A stretch of DNA of 64,000 bases from JABJGO01 sp963921245. GTDB taxonomy: Bacteria > Pseudomonadota > Alphaproteobacteria > Rhodospirillales > Casp-alpha2. The DNA is taken from positions 806,001 to 870,000 of the forward strand of contig CAWUEY030000001.1 in assembly GCA_963921245.4 (NCBI GenBank), given 5' to 3'. The notes under the pieces are model-generated. The model worked only from the letters and a program-made list of their open reading frames with translations. It did no database searches and was not told the DNA's origin. Below, one piece after another: positions 8,843 to 18,700 of this stretch (position 1 is the first letter of the stretch; every line of letters starts with the position of its first letter). The translations under genes and the position numbers were made by a program.

Positions 8843-9247
8843 TTAGGGCACGGGCGGTTTACGCCCTCGCCACACGCCGGTCGCCAATAGCAACCAGCCA
8901 ATCATCAAACTGACCCCGCCCAGGGGCGCTGCGCCCGCCGCCGGTAATGTGGCTGTTGTTCCAAAGACGTAAAGTGTTCCGGAGAACAGCACGATGCCGA
9001 TTGTGAAAGAAATCCCGGCGAGGCATACCAGTACATGCGGGAAACGGTCTGAAGCCCAGGCGACAGCAATCAGGGCCAGCGCATGCCACATATGGTACTG
9101 TACACCAACATTGAAAGCGTCGGCCAGATAGTCTGGTTTACCATCGAAGCCGTGTGCTCCAAAGGCGCCCATGGCCACCGCCAGCAGACCATTCAAAGCG
9201 GAAAGCACCAGCCAGAATGCGGGGTTCTCTGGAAAGCTCACCCTCAT
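8843..9247 (-). CDS. DUF423 family membrane protein
   Basis: A 134-residue inner-membrane protein with four predicted hydrophobic segments. The motifs GAFGAHGF and QYHMWHALAL are typical of the DUF423 (COG2363, TMEM256-like) family, whose function is unknown. It lies immediately after pckA, tail to tail, and its start overlaps the stop of the upstream amidotransferase gene by four bases, so the two are probably one leftward transcript. Confidence 0.88.
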   Translation of the reverse strand: MRVSFPENPAFWLVLSALNGLLAVAMGAFGAHGFDGKPDYLADAFNVGVQYHMWHALALIAVAWASDRFPHVLVCLAGISFTIGIVLFSGTLYVFGTTATLPAAGAAPLGGVSLMIGWLLLATGVWRGRKPPVP

Positions 9248-9969
9248 GCACGTGCCGCCGCTATCAGGGCCTCAAAAATCGCAAGATTGGGGTCTCCCCG
9301 ATTGAGGAAAAACTCCGGGTGCCACTGAACGGCGAGTGCAAAGCGATGATCGGGAACTTCAATGCCTTCAATGACGCCGTCCGGGGCGATGGCGTTCAGA
9401 ATTGCCCCGTCCGGGACGGACATCAGCGCTTCCCGGTGCGCAGTGTTGACACCTAAGGCCGTGCAATCCGTTATTGCGTGCAGGCGCGTTCCCTCAGAAA
9501 TCGTGACCTGGTGGGCGATGTCTTCAGCGGGTTTTTCATTCAGGTGATCAATATGGGTTTCGATAGCCCCATGAACATCCCGATACATCTTGGCCCCGAG
9601 TGCCGCGCCCATAGCCTGCATACCGGCACAGATTCCCAGCAATGGTTTGTCCTGATCCAACAGGGCTTTCGTAAACTCTTCCTCAAACGATACCCGGGGG
9701 TGGACAGGCTCTGAGCTGTTTTCGCGGTCACCATAATAGCTGTCCGGGAACGGGTAAAATCCGCCAGGCAGGATAAAGCCATCCAATCTGTCCAGGTATT
9801 CCATCCTCAACCGGCTTTGATAGGGAAGGCCGAGCGGTATTCCTCCCGCACAGTCAACAGCGTCAAAATAGGCCTGTCGCAAGGCATAGTGCGGGCGGCT
9901 CGAAAATGATCCTTCTTTGGCGTAATCAAGTAGAATACCGATCAGCGGACGGGACGTGTTTGCAGACAA
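9244..9969 (-). CDS. Class I glutamine amidotransferase-like hydrolase (peptidase C26, PuuD-like)
   Basis: A 241-residue protein of the C26 family, which includes gamma-glutamyl-GABA hydrolase PuuD. The catalytic triad is visible: nucleophile Cys114 in GICAGMQ, His217 and Glu219 in QWHPE. An oxyanion motif FILPGG is at about residues 65-70. The likely reaction is hydrolysis of a gamma-glutamyl amide to glutamate. This would fit polyamine breakdown alongside the pot operon at 23-28 kb and the PuuB-like gene at 42.8 kb, but no gamma-glutamylputrescine synthetase is in view, so the pathway link is inference. Confidence 0.82.
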   Translation of the reverse strand: MSANTSRPLIGILLDYAKEGSFSSRPHYALRQAYFDAVDCAGGIPLGLPYQSRLRMEYLDRLDGFILPGGFYPFPDSYYGDRENSSEPVHPRVSFEEEFTKALLDQDKPLLGICAGMQAMGAALGAKMYRDVHGAIETHIDHLNEKPAEDIAHQVTISEGTRLHAITDCTALGVNTAHREALMSVPDGAILNAIAPDGVIEGIEVPDHRFALAVQWHPEFFLNRGDPNLAIFEALIAAARA

Positions 9970-10374
9970 TATCTAACGACCTTATCGAGTTGAGATGGAA
10001 GTTTGCCCGCAACCAGACTGAAAAACGGTTAACGGACGCCCACTACTATTTGCTTTATTGTGGGTACCTCTAATTATTTGGTACAAAAAAATTAAGCAGC
10101 ATGTTATGTGTTGCAAATAACAGTGCAATGACATTGTTTCGGGGATTATTCTATTTGATCCGGCGGGATGGGAACATTGCCTGAAAAATACGGAGGTGCG
10201 TCATCGCGTCAAAGCCATTGTTGAAGTGGTCCCTTGCGGGAGATTGGCGATTTTCATTTCTCAGGACAAGCTGTGCCTTTTTCATACGCAGGAAGGCCCG
10301 GCGAGGCGGCGTGTGAACGCGTTACCGATGTAAATGTTGTGTTGGCAGAAAAGTAAATGAGAGGAGTAACAAAA
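9970..10374. other. Intergenic region upstream of the liv operon
   Basis: About 400 bases without a convincing gene. A 46-codon open stretch at about 10194-10331 has no good start codon and no recognisable motif. The AT-rich part at 10060-10140 probably holds the promoters of the divergent amidotransferase and liv genes, but no box pair was strong enough to name. Confidence 0.5.
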
Positions 10375-11715
10375 GTGATATTGAGAGCATTTAGGCGCAG
10401 TCTGGTCGTGACGGCTACGATGGTAGCTGTATTCGCATCGTCCGCACCAGAACCTGTGATGGCGGAGGAAACACAGTACTTTCCTGTAGCGAGTAGCCGC
10501 GTTGGGCCTTATTCAGCCATGGGTACCGGATATTATGGTGCCCAAATCGACTACATGAACTACGTCAATATGAATGGCGGTGTAAATGGTGTCATGCTGG
10601 AATGGCAGGAATGTGAAACAGAGTATAATGCCGTAAAGACCGTGGAATGCTATCAGCGTCTGCTGGAAAAAGACGGTCAGCGGATCGTGGTATTTGACAC
10701 GCTTGGCACACCGGGAGCCTACGCAGTTATCAACCGAATGGCTGAGGACAATGTCGTTCTTGCGCAATACGGTTATGGTCGAACAGATGCTGCCGATGGT
10801 CGTGTCTGGCCCTGGGTTTTCAATGCGGCGAGCCACTATTGGTCCCAGATCGCCGTGAAAATGAAATTTATGGCCGAAAAAGAGGGCGGCATTCCCAACA
10901 TGAAGGGCAAGAAAATAGTGCATCTGCACATTGATAGTGCCTATGGCCGTGAGCCGCTTCCGGCGATGCGGGCTATCGCCAAGGATTGGGGCGTTGATCT
11001 GGTGGAAATCTCTATCCCGCCACCCGGTCTGGAACAACAATCGCAGTGGCTGCAAATCCGTAAGGAGCGTCCGGATTGGGTGACTTTCTGGGGTGCCGGT
11101 TCCGGTATGAACTCCACCGCCATGACCAATGCGGCGCGTGTGGGTTTCCCGCGTGACCGGATGATCTATGTTACCTTTGGTGCCGCAGAGGAAGACATGT
11201 TCCCAGCAGGTGATGCCGCAGTGGGTACATATGCCATGGCGAATGCCTTGCCCGGGGATCATTTTCCGCTGGTGCAGGCCATCAAGGAGCAGGTTTATGG
11301 CTCCGGCAAGGGCAATCTGGCCGAGGAAAGCCGAATCGGAACCGTCTACTGGAACCGCGGATTGGGGGCGGCCGTCACCTATATTGAGGCACTCCGCATC
11401 GCGCAGGAAATGTATGATAAGGTGGGTAAGGCAGTAACAGGTGCCGAATTCCGTGACGGGTACGAAAACCTTGTCATGGACGATGCGCGGCTTGAAGAAC
11501 TGGGCATTAAGGGGATGATTGCTCCGTTCTCGATCTCTTGTGAAAACCATGAGGGAGCCGGTAAATTTGCGATGATGCAATGGGACGGTGAAAAGTTCCA
11601 GCAGGTCACGGATTGGGAAGCACCGCTTGATCCCGAATATATTCGCGGATTGGTGGAGTCTTCGGCGGCTAAATTTGCCGCTGAGAACGGCATCACCCCT
11701 AAAGACTGTTCCTGA
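10375..11715 (+). CDS. ABC transporter substrate-binding protein, branched-chain amino acid type (LivK-like)
   Basis: Periplasmic binding protein of the type I (LivK/amide) fold, about 446 residues, with an N-terminal signal peptide ending near the EPVMAEE stretch. The start is taken as GTG at 10375 because GAGGAG lies eight bases upstream; the ATG at 10357 is next to that ribosome site instead. It is followed by both ATPases and both permeases, so it forms a complete importer. The family is longer than classical LivK and is often found with aromatic-acid or amide uptake systems. The ligand cannot be read from the sequence. Confidence 0.88.
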   Translation: MILRAFRRSLVVTATMVAVFASSAPEPVMAEETQYFPVASSRVGPYSAMGTGYYGAQIDYMNYVNMNGGVNGVMLEWQECETEYNAVKTVECYQRLLEKDGQRIVVFDTLGTPGAYAVINRMAEDNVVLAQYGYGRTDAADGRVWPWVFNAASHYWSQIAVKMKFMAEKEGGIPNMKGKKIVHLHIDSAYGREPLPAMRAIAKDWGVDLVEISIPPPGLEQQSQWLQIRKERPDWVTFWGAGSGMNSTAMTNAARVGFPRDRMIYVTFGAAEEDMFPAGDAAVGTYAMANALPGDHFPLVQAIKEQVYGSGKGNLAEESRIGTVYWNRGLGAAVTYIEALRIAQEMYDKVGKAVTGAEFRDGYENLVMDDARLEELGIKGMIAPFSISCENHEGAGKFAMMQWDGEKFQQVTDWEAPLDPEYIRGLVESSAAKFAAENGITPKDCS

Positions 11716-11737
11716 CATCCAATCAGGGCTTAAAACA

Positions 11738-11772
11738 GAGGGGCATCCGGCCGAAAGGTCGGGTGCCTCTTT
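11738..11772 (+). terminator. Hairpin between the binding-protein gene and livF
   Basis: GAGGGGCATCCGGCC, a GAAA tetraloop and GGTCGGGTGCCTC form an imperfect GC-rich stem followed by TTT, 23 bases after the substrate-binding gene stop. Such a site inside a transporter operon probably lets most transcripts stop after the binding protein, giving it excess over the membrane parts. The T run is short, so termination would be partial. Confidence 0.65.
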
Positions 11773-11811
11773 AAGCCGAACATCAAGCCAGAAAATTAAC
11801 CGCCGCCAGCA

Positions 11812-12636
11812 ATGACGACACGTTCCGATAACATCCTCGAGATCGACAAGATCGAAGTCATATATGACAGTGTCATTGCCGCCCTGCATGATGTTTCGCT
11901 TAACGTGCCCCAGGGCAAGATCGTGGCCCTTTTGGGGGGTAATGGGGCGGGCAAAAGCACGACACTCAAAGCGATATCAACGATGCTTGCTGGTGAGCGA
12001 GGCAAGGTCACAAAGGGGTCGATCATCTACGACGGCACTGAAATCACAAACCAGGACCCAGCAGGCATGGTGGACCTGGGCCTTGTTCAGGTACTTGAGG
12101 GCCGCCGCTGCTTTGGACACCTGACGGTCGAAGAGAACATCATCGCCGGTGCCTACTCACGCAAGCTCAGTAAAGCCGATATCCGCAACGAACTGGAAAA
12201 AGTCTACAGCTATTTCAAACGTCTGAAAGAACGCCGCACCAGTCAGGCCGGTTTCACCTCTGGTGGGGAACAACAGATGGTTGCTGTCGCCCGCGCGATG
12301 ATGGCCAAGCCCAAGATGTTATTGCTGGATGAACCCTCTATGGGTTTAGCACCCCAGCTGGTCGCCGAGATTTTTAACATTGTCAATGAACTTAATCAGA
12401 AAGAAGGCGTCAGTATCCTATTGGCCGAACAGAACACCAATGTGGCTCTGCGTAACGCCGATTATGGCTATATCATCGAAACAGGACATGTGATGCTGCA
12501 CGGCCCGGCCGCGAACCTTCTGGATGATGAGAAGGTCAAAGAACTCTATCTCGGGATTTCCAAAGAGGGTCGCAAGAATTTTCGCGATGTGTTGCGTGAA
12601 GAAAGCAGCCACCACGCCGACCTCAACCAAAACTGA
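11812..12636 (+). CDS. livF: ABC transporter ATP-binding protein, LivF type
   Basis: One of two ATPases of the branched-chain amino acid-type importer, 274 residues. Walker A is GGNGAGKST, the signature is the variant TSGGEQQ, and Walker B is LLLDEPSMGLAP. The GLAP following Walker B and the VLEGRRCFGHLTVEEN block are typical of LivF. The downstream livG starts nine bases after its stop. The upstream ribosome site is weak. Confidence 0.93.
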   Translation: MTTRSDNILEIDKIEVIYDSVIAALHDVSLNVPQGKIVALLGGNGAGKSTTLKAISTMLAGERGKVTKGSIIYDGTEITNQDPAGMVDLGLVQVLEGRRCFGHLTVEENIIAGAYSRKLSKADIRNELEKVYSYFKRLKERRTSQAGFTSGGEQQMVAVARAMMAKPKMLLLDEPSMGLAPQLVAEIFNIVNELNQKEGVSILLAEQNTNVALRNADYGYIIETGHVMLHGPAANLLDDEKVKELYLGISKEGRKNFRDVLREESSHHADLNQN

Positions 12637-12644
12637 GCTCTCCC

Positions 12645-13469
12645 ATGGATGCAGAAAAACAAACCGATGATACGGCCCTTGCCCGGAATTTTCCGATTGG
12701 GGAACCTGTACTTGAGGTCAAGAATATCTCGCTGAGTTTCGGGGGTGTAAAGGCGATCACTGATATCTCCTTTGATGTACTTGAACATGAAATCCGGGCG
12801 ATCATCGGTCCCAATGGTGCCGGGAAAAGCTCGTTGCTGAATTGCATCAACGGTATCTACAAGCCACAGGGAGGATCGATTGCATTTAAGGGCAGGGTGC
12901 TGGACAAAATCAGCCCAAACATGGTTTCGCAAATCGGCATATCCCGTACCTTCCAGAACCTGGCCCTGTTCAAGCGCATGTCGGTGCTCGATAACGTTCT
13001 GGTAGGCCGAAAACTTCATATGTCCAGTGGGTTTCTGTCCGTTGCCCTGCAGTTACCGGGCGCCGTGAAGGAAGAGCGTGAAAACCGTGAGAAATGTGAA
13101 GAGATTGTCGAGTTTCTTGAAATCTCCGATATCCGCGATACCCCCGTCGGCAAGCTACCCTATGGATTGCAAAAGAAAGTCGAATTGGGCCGCGCGCTTG
13201 CAACAGAGGCCGAAGTGTTGCTTCTCGATGAGCCCATGGCTGGCATGAACGTAGAGGAAAAGCGGGAGATGTGTCGCTTTATCCTGAAGGTCAATGACGA
13301 GCTGGGCACAACTATCGTTCTGATCGAACACGATATGGGTGTCGTAATGGACATCTCGGACAATGTTGTTGTGCTGGATTATGGCAAGGTTATCGGAGAC
13401 GGCCCCCCCGAAGAGGTGCGGACCAATCAGGAAGTTATTGATGCGTATCTTGGAGTAGCGCATGACTGA
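12645..13469 (+). CDS. livG: ABC transporter ATP-binding protein, LivG type
   Basis: Second ATPase of the importer, 274 residues. Walker A is GPNGAGKSS and Walker B is LLLDEPMAGMN. The signature is LPYGLQKKVELGRAL, in which the usual LSGGQ is replaced by PYGLQ, a recognised variation in LivG-type proteins of aromatic and amide transporters. GISRTFQNLALF is the LivG Q-loop. Its 3' end overlaps livH by eight bases. Confidence 0.93.
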   Translation: MDAEKQTDDTALARNFPIGEPVLEVKNISLSFGGVKAITDISFDVLEHEIRAIIGPNGAGKSSLLNCINGIYKPQGGSIAFKGRVLDKISPNMVSQIGISRTFQNLALFKRMSVLDNVLVGRKLHMSSGFLSVALQLPGAVKEERENREKCEEIVEFLEISDIRDTPVGKLPYGLQKKVELGRALATEAEVLLLDEPMAGMNVEEKREMCRFILKVNDELGTTIVLIEHDMGVVMDISDNVVVLDYGKVIGDGPPEEVRTNQEVIDAYLGVAHD

Positions 13470-14364
13470 GCTGCTGTTTTTCATCGAGGTTGTGGTTGCC
13501 GGGCTTTTGGCCGGGACCATGTATTCACTTGTCGCTTTGGGATTCGTCCTGATCTACAAGGCATCTTCGACCTTTAACTTTGCCCAGGGGGCGATGGTGT
13601 TTTTCGCCGTCCTGTCCTTTGTCGGTTTTATGGAACTGGGCGTGCCTTTTGTCCTGGCTTTCTTCTTGACCATCCTATTGATGGCTCTCGTAGGGTTTGC
13701 AACCGAAAGATTGGTGCTGAAGCCTCTGATGAATCAGAGCGAAGATACGTTGCTGATGGCAACCATTGGTCTGGGCTTTGTGCTTGAGGGTCTGGCGCAA
13801 GCGGCGTGGGGTGTCGAAGTGCGGCGTCTGGACCTTGGCATTGGTGACTTTCCGATCCAGTGGATTATCGACGCTACCGGGTTGTTCATATCGGCCCTTG
13901 ATCTGACGGCTGGTTTGGTTGCGGCGGTTCTGATCACCGGATTGGCGCTGGTGTTCAAGTATACCAAGATAGGTCTCGGGCTCCGCGCCGTGGCAGATGA
14001 CCCGGGGGCGGCCAGTTCCATCGGTATTCCACTAGGTAGCATCATGCTGATGGTCTGGACGGCGGCTGGTATTGTTGCCCTTGTCGCGGGCATGATGTGG
14101 GGTGCTCGTGCCGGGGTACAGTTTGCGTTGGTTGATCTCGCGCTCAAGGCCCTGCCTGTCCTGATTATCGGGGGGTTTTCGTCTATTCCCGGCGCCATCA
14201 TCGGCGGCCTGATTATCGGGGCCACCGAAAAAGTTCTAGAGGTTTATCTTGGTCCCTTCTTTGGTGGTGCAATTGAAGGCTGGGCTCCTTTTGTCCTCGC
14301 CATCTTTTTCTTGCTATGGAGGCCTGAAGGACTCTTTGGCGAAAAAATCATTCGGCGCGTGTAG
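13462..14364 (+). CDS. livH: Branched-chain amino acid-type ABC permease, LivH
   Basis: Inner-membrane permease of 300 residues with about eight hydrophobic segments. The N-terminal GLLAGTMYSLVALGFVLIY and the C-terminal GAIIGGLIIGATEKV are characteristic of LivH. The start overlaps livG and is preceded by GGAG. It pairs with LivM to form the translocation channel. Confidence 0.93.
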   Translation: MTELLFFIEVVVAGLLAGTMYSLVALGFVLIYKASSTFNFAQGAMVFFAVLSFVGFMELGVPFVLAFFLTILLMALVGFATERLVLKPLMNQSEDTLLMATIGLGFVLEGLAQAAWGVEVRRLDLGIGDFPIQWIIDATGLFISALDLTAGLVAAVLITGLALVFKYTKIGLGLRAVADDPGAASSIGIPLGSIMLMVWTAAGIVALVAGMMWGARAGVQFALVDLALKALPVLIIGGFSSIPGAIIGGLIIGATEKVLEVYLGPFFGGAIEGWAPFVLAIFFLLWRPEGLFGEKIIRRV

Positions 14365-14376
14365 GGAGGCATCAAC

Positions 14377-15444
14377 ATGAAATCTTCACCAGTCTTGATG
14401 AGTTACACGCGTGACGATCTAAAGAATCTTCTGATTTTGATGGCCGTGGGCTTTATCGCTATCCCCCTCCTGGTACAGACAGATTACTGGTATACCTCTA
14501 TCCTGATTCCCTGGTTGTGCCTTTCGCTGGCCGCCGTAGGACAGCAAATTGTCATGGGATATGCCGGACAGCTCGCCCTAGGGGCGGCGGGGTTTATGGC
14601 CGCCGGGGCTTTTGCGCTCTTTAATCTGGAGCTACGATTGCCGTCACTTGGCTTCCCAATCAATTTGATGCTGTCGGGTTTGGTTGCGGCGGCCTTCGGT
14701 ATTCTCTTTGGTTTACCCAGTCTTCGGGTGCGCGGCATTTATTTGATGGTGGCCACATTGGCCTCGCAGTTTTTCATCATTTGGATGATCGATAAATTCG
14801 GTTGGTTCAAGAACTACGATTCCTCGGGCATCATCACCGCGCAGGACATCGTGATATTTGGCAAGGAATTTATCACGCCTCTGGAAATGTATGTCGTTGT
14901 TCTTGTTGTTGTTACAATTCTGACAATCCTTGCAATCAATATGACCCGCGGCAGTACCGGCCGCAACTGGATGGCCGTGCGTGACATGGATATCGCTGCA
15001 GAATCCATGGGTATCTCTCTGCTGAAAACCAAATTGCAGGCTTTTGCCATAAGCGCCTTCTTCTGTGGCGTTGCGGGAGCACTCTTTGCATTTACCTATC
15101 TCAAATCAATGGAGCCCGTGGCTTTTGATATCAAGCTGAGTTTTCGAATACTTTTCATGGTGATCCTTGGTGGTCTAGGCACCATTAAAGGCGCGTTCAT
15201 CGGCGCGGCCTTTATTCTGCTCTTTCCAGTGGTGCTTAACACCCTTGGCAATGAAATCTTCCATGGCACCATTGATGCAACAATCATTTCCTCCATTGAG
15301 TTGGTGGTATTTGGGGTTTTGATCATTGTTTTCATGATCTATGAGCCGCTTGGCATGGCCAAGTTATGGGATAACATCACCAGCCGGTTCAGGGCCAGAA
15401 AAAAACAGGCTTCACCTTTGACGGGCTCACAGAAAAACGCCTGA
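14377..15444 (+). CDS. livM: Branched-chain amino acid-type ABC permease, LivM
   Basis: Second permease of the importer, 355 residues with about ten hydrophobic segments. Recognisable parts are GYAGQLALGAAGFMAAGA, the loop GRNWMAVRDMDIAAESMGI that contacts the ATPases, and GLGTIKGAFIGAA. GGGAGG precedes the ATG at a good distance. The last gene of the operon. Confidence 0.93.
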   Translation: MKSSPVLMSYTRDDLKNLLILMAVGFIAIPLLVQTDYWYTSILIPWLCLSLAAVGQQIVMGYAGQLALGAAGFMAAGAFALFNLELRLPSLGFPINLMLSGLVAAAFGILFGLPSLRVRGIYLMVATLASQFFIIWMIDKFGWFKNYDSSGIITAQDIVIFGKEFITPLEMYVVVLVVVTILTILAINMTRGSTGRNWMAVRDMDIAAESMGISLLKTKLQAFAISAFFCGVAGALFAFTYLKSMEPVAFDIKLSFRILFMVILGGLGTIKGAFIGAAFILLFPVVLNTLGNEIFHGTIDATIISSIELVVFGVLIIVFMIYEPLGMAKLWDNITSRFRARKKQASPLTGSQKNA

Positions 15445-15695
15445 AGGTTTAACGGATGAACCGGCGTGTAAAACGACATCGTCCATACTCTTCCAGGCAT
15501 GACTGTGATGTGCGGATCGGTTGGAATATGTGCGCACAAGGCATCTATGTGTTCTCTGGTGAGCGGATGTTTCCACGTGGTGTCCAGATCAATGGACCTC
15601 GGTGCCTCAACCGTTGAGCGCAGGCAACCAAAGCGCCATTCAATTCCCATTAGGATTTCCAGTAACCGCCGGGACGGGGAAAAGAGCCGAACCAT
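15339..15695 (-). CDS. Possible small protein antisense to the livM 3' end
   Basis: A 118-codon frame on the minus strand in the 307-base gap between livM and gltB, overlapping the last 106 bases of livM. AGGAGG lies two bases before the ATG at 15695, closer than ideal. The middle part (RSIDLDTTWKHPLTREHIDA) has protein-like composition but no family was recognised. It would follow gltD-gltB on the same strand. It could equally be chance. Confidence 0.25.
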   Translation of the reverse strand: MVRLFSPSRRLLEILMGIEWRFGCLRSTVEAPRSIDLDTTWKHPLTREHIDALCAHIPTDPHITVMPGRVWTMSFYTPVHPLNLQAFFCEPVKGEACFFLALNRLVMLSHNLAMPSGS

Positions 15696-15751
15696 GGCCT
15701 CCTGGTCCGCTGTCGTGGCACCCCCTTACAAGGAATTGGTTTGGCGCTGAA

Positions 15752-18700
15752 TCATGCGGTTTGCGTTTCCTGGGCGGGGAGGCTCACCGGGTGCTCCAGC
15801 TTGTCGATCATTTCCTTTGGAACAACCTGCCAGAAGTCTCCTTCAGTTTGGTTCCATGTAGACAAGAGGTTATCCGCAAAGAGAGAGCCCGTGTGTTTTA
15901 CATGCTGTCCAATCAACACCTTTAGAACGTCCCGCCAGTAGTTGGTCTGGAGTCGCTGCCAGATCACAAATTCATCGTTTACACGGTATCTGAACGCATC
16001 ATCCGGATCATAGACAAATGCCATACCGCCGGTCATGCCCGCAGCGAAATTAGGTCCAACGGAACCGAGAACAGCAACAAGGCCACCCGTCATGTATTCG
16101 CAACCGTTTGATCCACAGCCCTCTACAACAGATTGAGCCCCCGAATTGCGAACGCAGAAACGTTCTCCGGCCTGTCCCGCGGCAAACAGCTTGCCAGACG
16201 TCGCACCGTAGAGAACCGTGTTGCCAATAATCGTGTTTTGATGGCTGAGGAGATTGCTAGAAACCGGGGGACGGATGCTGATAATACCCCCGGAAAGTCC
16301 CTTGCCGACGTAGTCGTTGGCATCGCCAAAGACTTCCAGCTTTAGACCCTGTACGGCGAAGGCTCCCAGAGATTGTCCTGTCGATCCGCGCAGGCGGACT
16401 GTGAGGTGCCCGGGCTTGAGGCCCGTCATGCCATATTTTCTGACGATTGCCGAACTGGTTCTGGTGCCAACAGCGCGGTGCGTATTGCGTACGGCGTATG
16501 TCAGTTGCATCTTCTCACCATGCTCAAGTGTTGCCACAGCGTCTTTTAGAATTTGCGCATCCAGAGTTTCGGGCACTTCATTTCGGGTTTCCGCGACGCA
16601 ATACCGTGGCAATCCACCAGCATCCGGTTGGGCGAGCAGGGCATTCAAATCCAGATCGTCGAGATCGCTGTGCCCGCGGCTGACTTGTGATAGCAGATCC
16701 GATCGACCGATGGCTTCTTCCAGTGACCGAAGCCCTAAATCCGCCAGCGTTTCGGCAACGTCTTCGGCGATAAACGAAAATAGATTTACGACTTTTTCCG
16801 GTGTACCGGTGAACCGCTCTCTTAGTTTTTCGTCCTGTGTACAGACTCCGACCGGGCAGGTGTTGGAGTGGCATTGGCGAACCATGATACAGCCCATGGC
16901 GACGAGAGAAGCCGTGCCTATGCCAAACTCTTCACCGCCCAGCATGGCGGCGATGACCACATCTCGGCCTGTCTTGATGCCGCCGTCTACCCGCAGCTTC
17001 ACCGTATGTCGCAAGTGGTTGAGGGTAAGTACCTGGTTGGCTTCAGCCAGGCCCATTTCCCATGGCAGGCCAGCATACTTGATGGAGCTTTGCGGGCTGG
17101 CGCCGGTTCCGCCGTCATGGCCGGAGATAAGAATGACGTCTGCTTTCGCTTTTGCGACCCCTGCGGCAATGGTCCCGACGCCGGAGCGGGCAACCAGTTT
17201 TACGCAAACTTTGGCGTCTGGATTGATCTGTTTCAGGTCAAAAATAAGCTGTGCCAGATCTTCAATGGAATAGATATCATGGTGTGGTGGTGGTGAAATC
17301 AACGTCACGCCTTCTGTCGCATGTCGTAGTTTTGCGATTTGAAAGGAAACCTTGCCGCCTGGCAACTGACCGCCTTCCCCCGGTTTGGCACCTTGCGCCA
17401 TTTTGATTTCGATCTCTTCGCAGTTGTTCAGGTATTCGGCGGTGACACCGAACCGGGCGGAAGCTACCTGTTTGATGGCGCTAGAGGCGTTATCCCCGTT
17501 TGCTCTAGGTTTGAAACGATCCGGATCTTCACCGCCTTCACCTGAGTCAGATTTGGCGCCGATTCTATTCATCGCGATGGACAGGGTTTCATGCGCCTCC
17601 GGACTTAGCGCACCGAGAGAAATGCCGGGGGCGACAAGACGCTTTCTGATTTCAGTAATGCTTTGCATTTCATTCATCGGCACCGCGGGCAGGCGCTTTC
17701 TGAATCCAAGTAAATCCCGCAGATAGATCGGCTCGCGAGCGTTTACACCCGCCGCGTATTTCTGGAACAGGCTAAATGATTCTGCGGTTACGGCACTTTG
17801 CAGGAGATGCACGAGCGTTCCTTCGTGGCCGTGCCGTTCACTGCCAGCCCGGTAGCGATAAAACCCGCCTACGGCCAGGGGGGCTGTGTCTGCTTGGTAG
17901 GCGAACTGATGACGGGCGGCGATCTTCGAAAATATGCCTGACAAACCAATACCGGAAATTCTCGAAGTCATCCCCGGGAAAAATTCAGCCATCAGAGAAC
18001 GGCTGAGGCCAACAGCTTCAAAATTGCAGCCGCCACGGTAGGAGCTGATGATGCTGATTCCTATTTTTGACATGATCTTGAGCAAACCAAGATCAACAGC
18101 CTTCGTATAGTTACTGATGCACTGATTTAATGTCAGTTCACCCATGATGCCCTTGTTGTGCCGTGCGGCGATGGCTTCCTCGGCAAGGTACGCATTGACG
18201 GTTGTTGCCCCCATGCCAACCAGGACGGCGAAATAGTGAACATCCATGCATTCGGCAGATCGAATGTTGATCGAAGTAAATGTTCTTAGACTGTTTTTAA
18301 TCAGGTGCGTGTGAACCCCCGAAGTTACCAGGATCATGGGCACAGGCGCCCGGCTTTCATTCATGGCCATATCGGTGAGGACAAGATGGGTCCGCCCGCC
18401 ACGCACCGCTTCCTCGGCCTCATTCCTGATCCGATCAAGCGCTGATTTTAAACCAGCAGCACCTTCTTTCGGATCAAAGGTACAATCAATTTCAACAGCA
18501 TTCTCACCAAGGTATCTGCGCACGGCATCAAATGCCGCATTGGAGAGAACGGGACTGTCCAGTTGCAATGTTTCACACTGGTCACCCTCTTGGGCCAGAA
18601 TATTGTTCAGGTTTCCGAACCGCGTGTTCAGGGACATGACCTGCCGTTCACGCAGCGAGTCAATAGGTGGATTGGTGACCTGGCTGAAGACTTGCCGAAA

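Noticed and set aside
10513..11889. Open frame of 458 codons on the minus strand
   Set aside because: It lies wholly antisense to the substrate-binding gene and livF, has no recognisable motif and an amino acid mix (many His, Cys) expected from a shadow of a biased coding frame.
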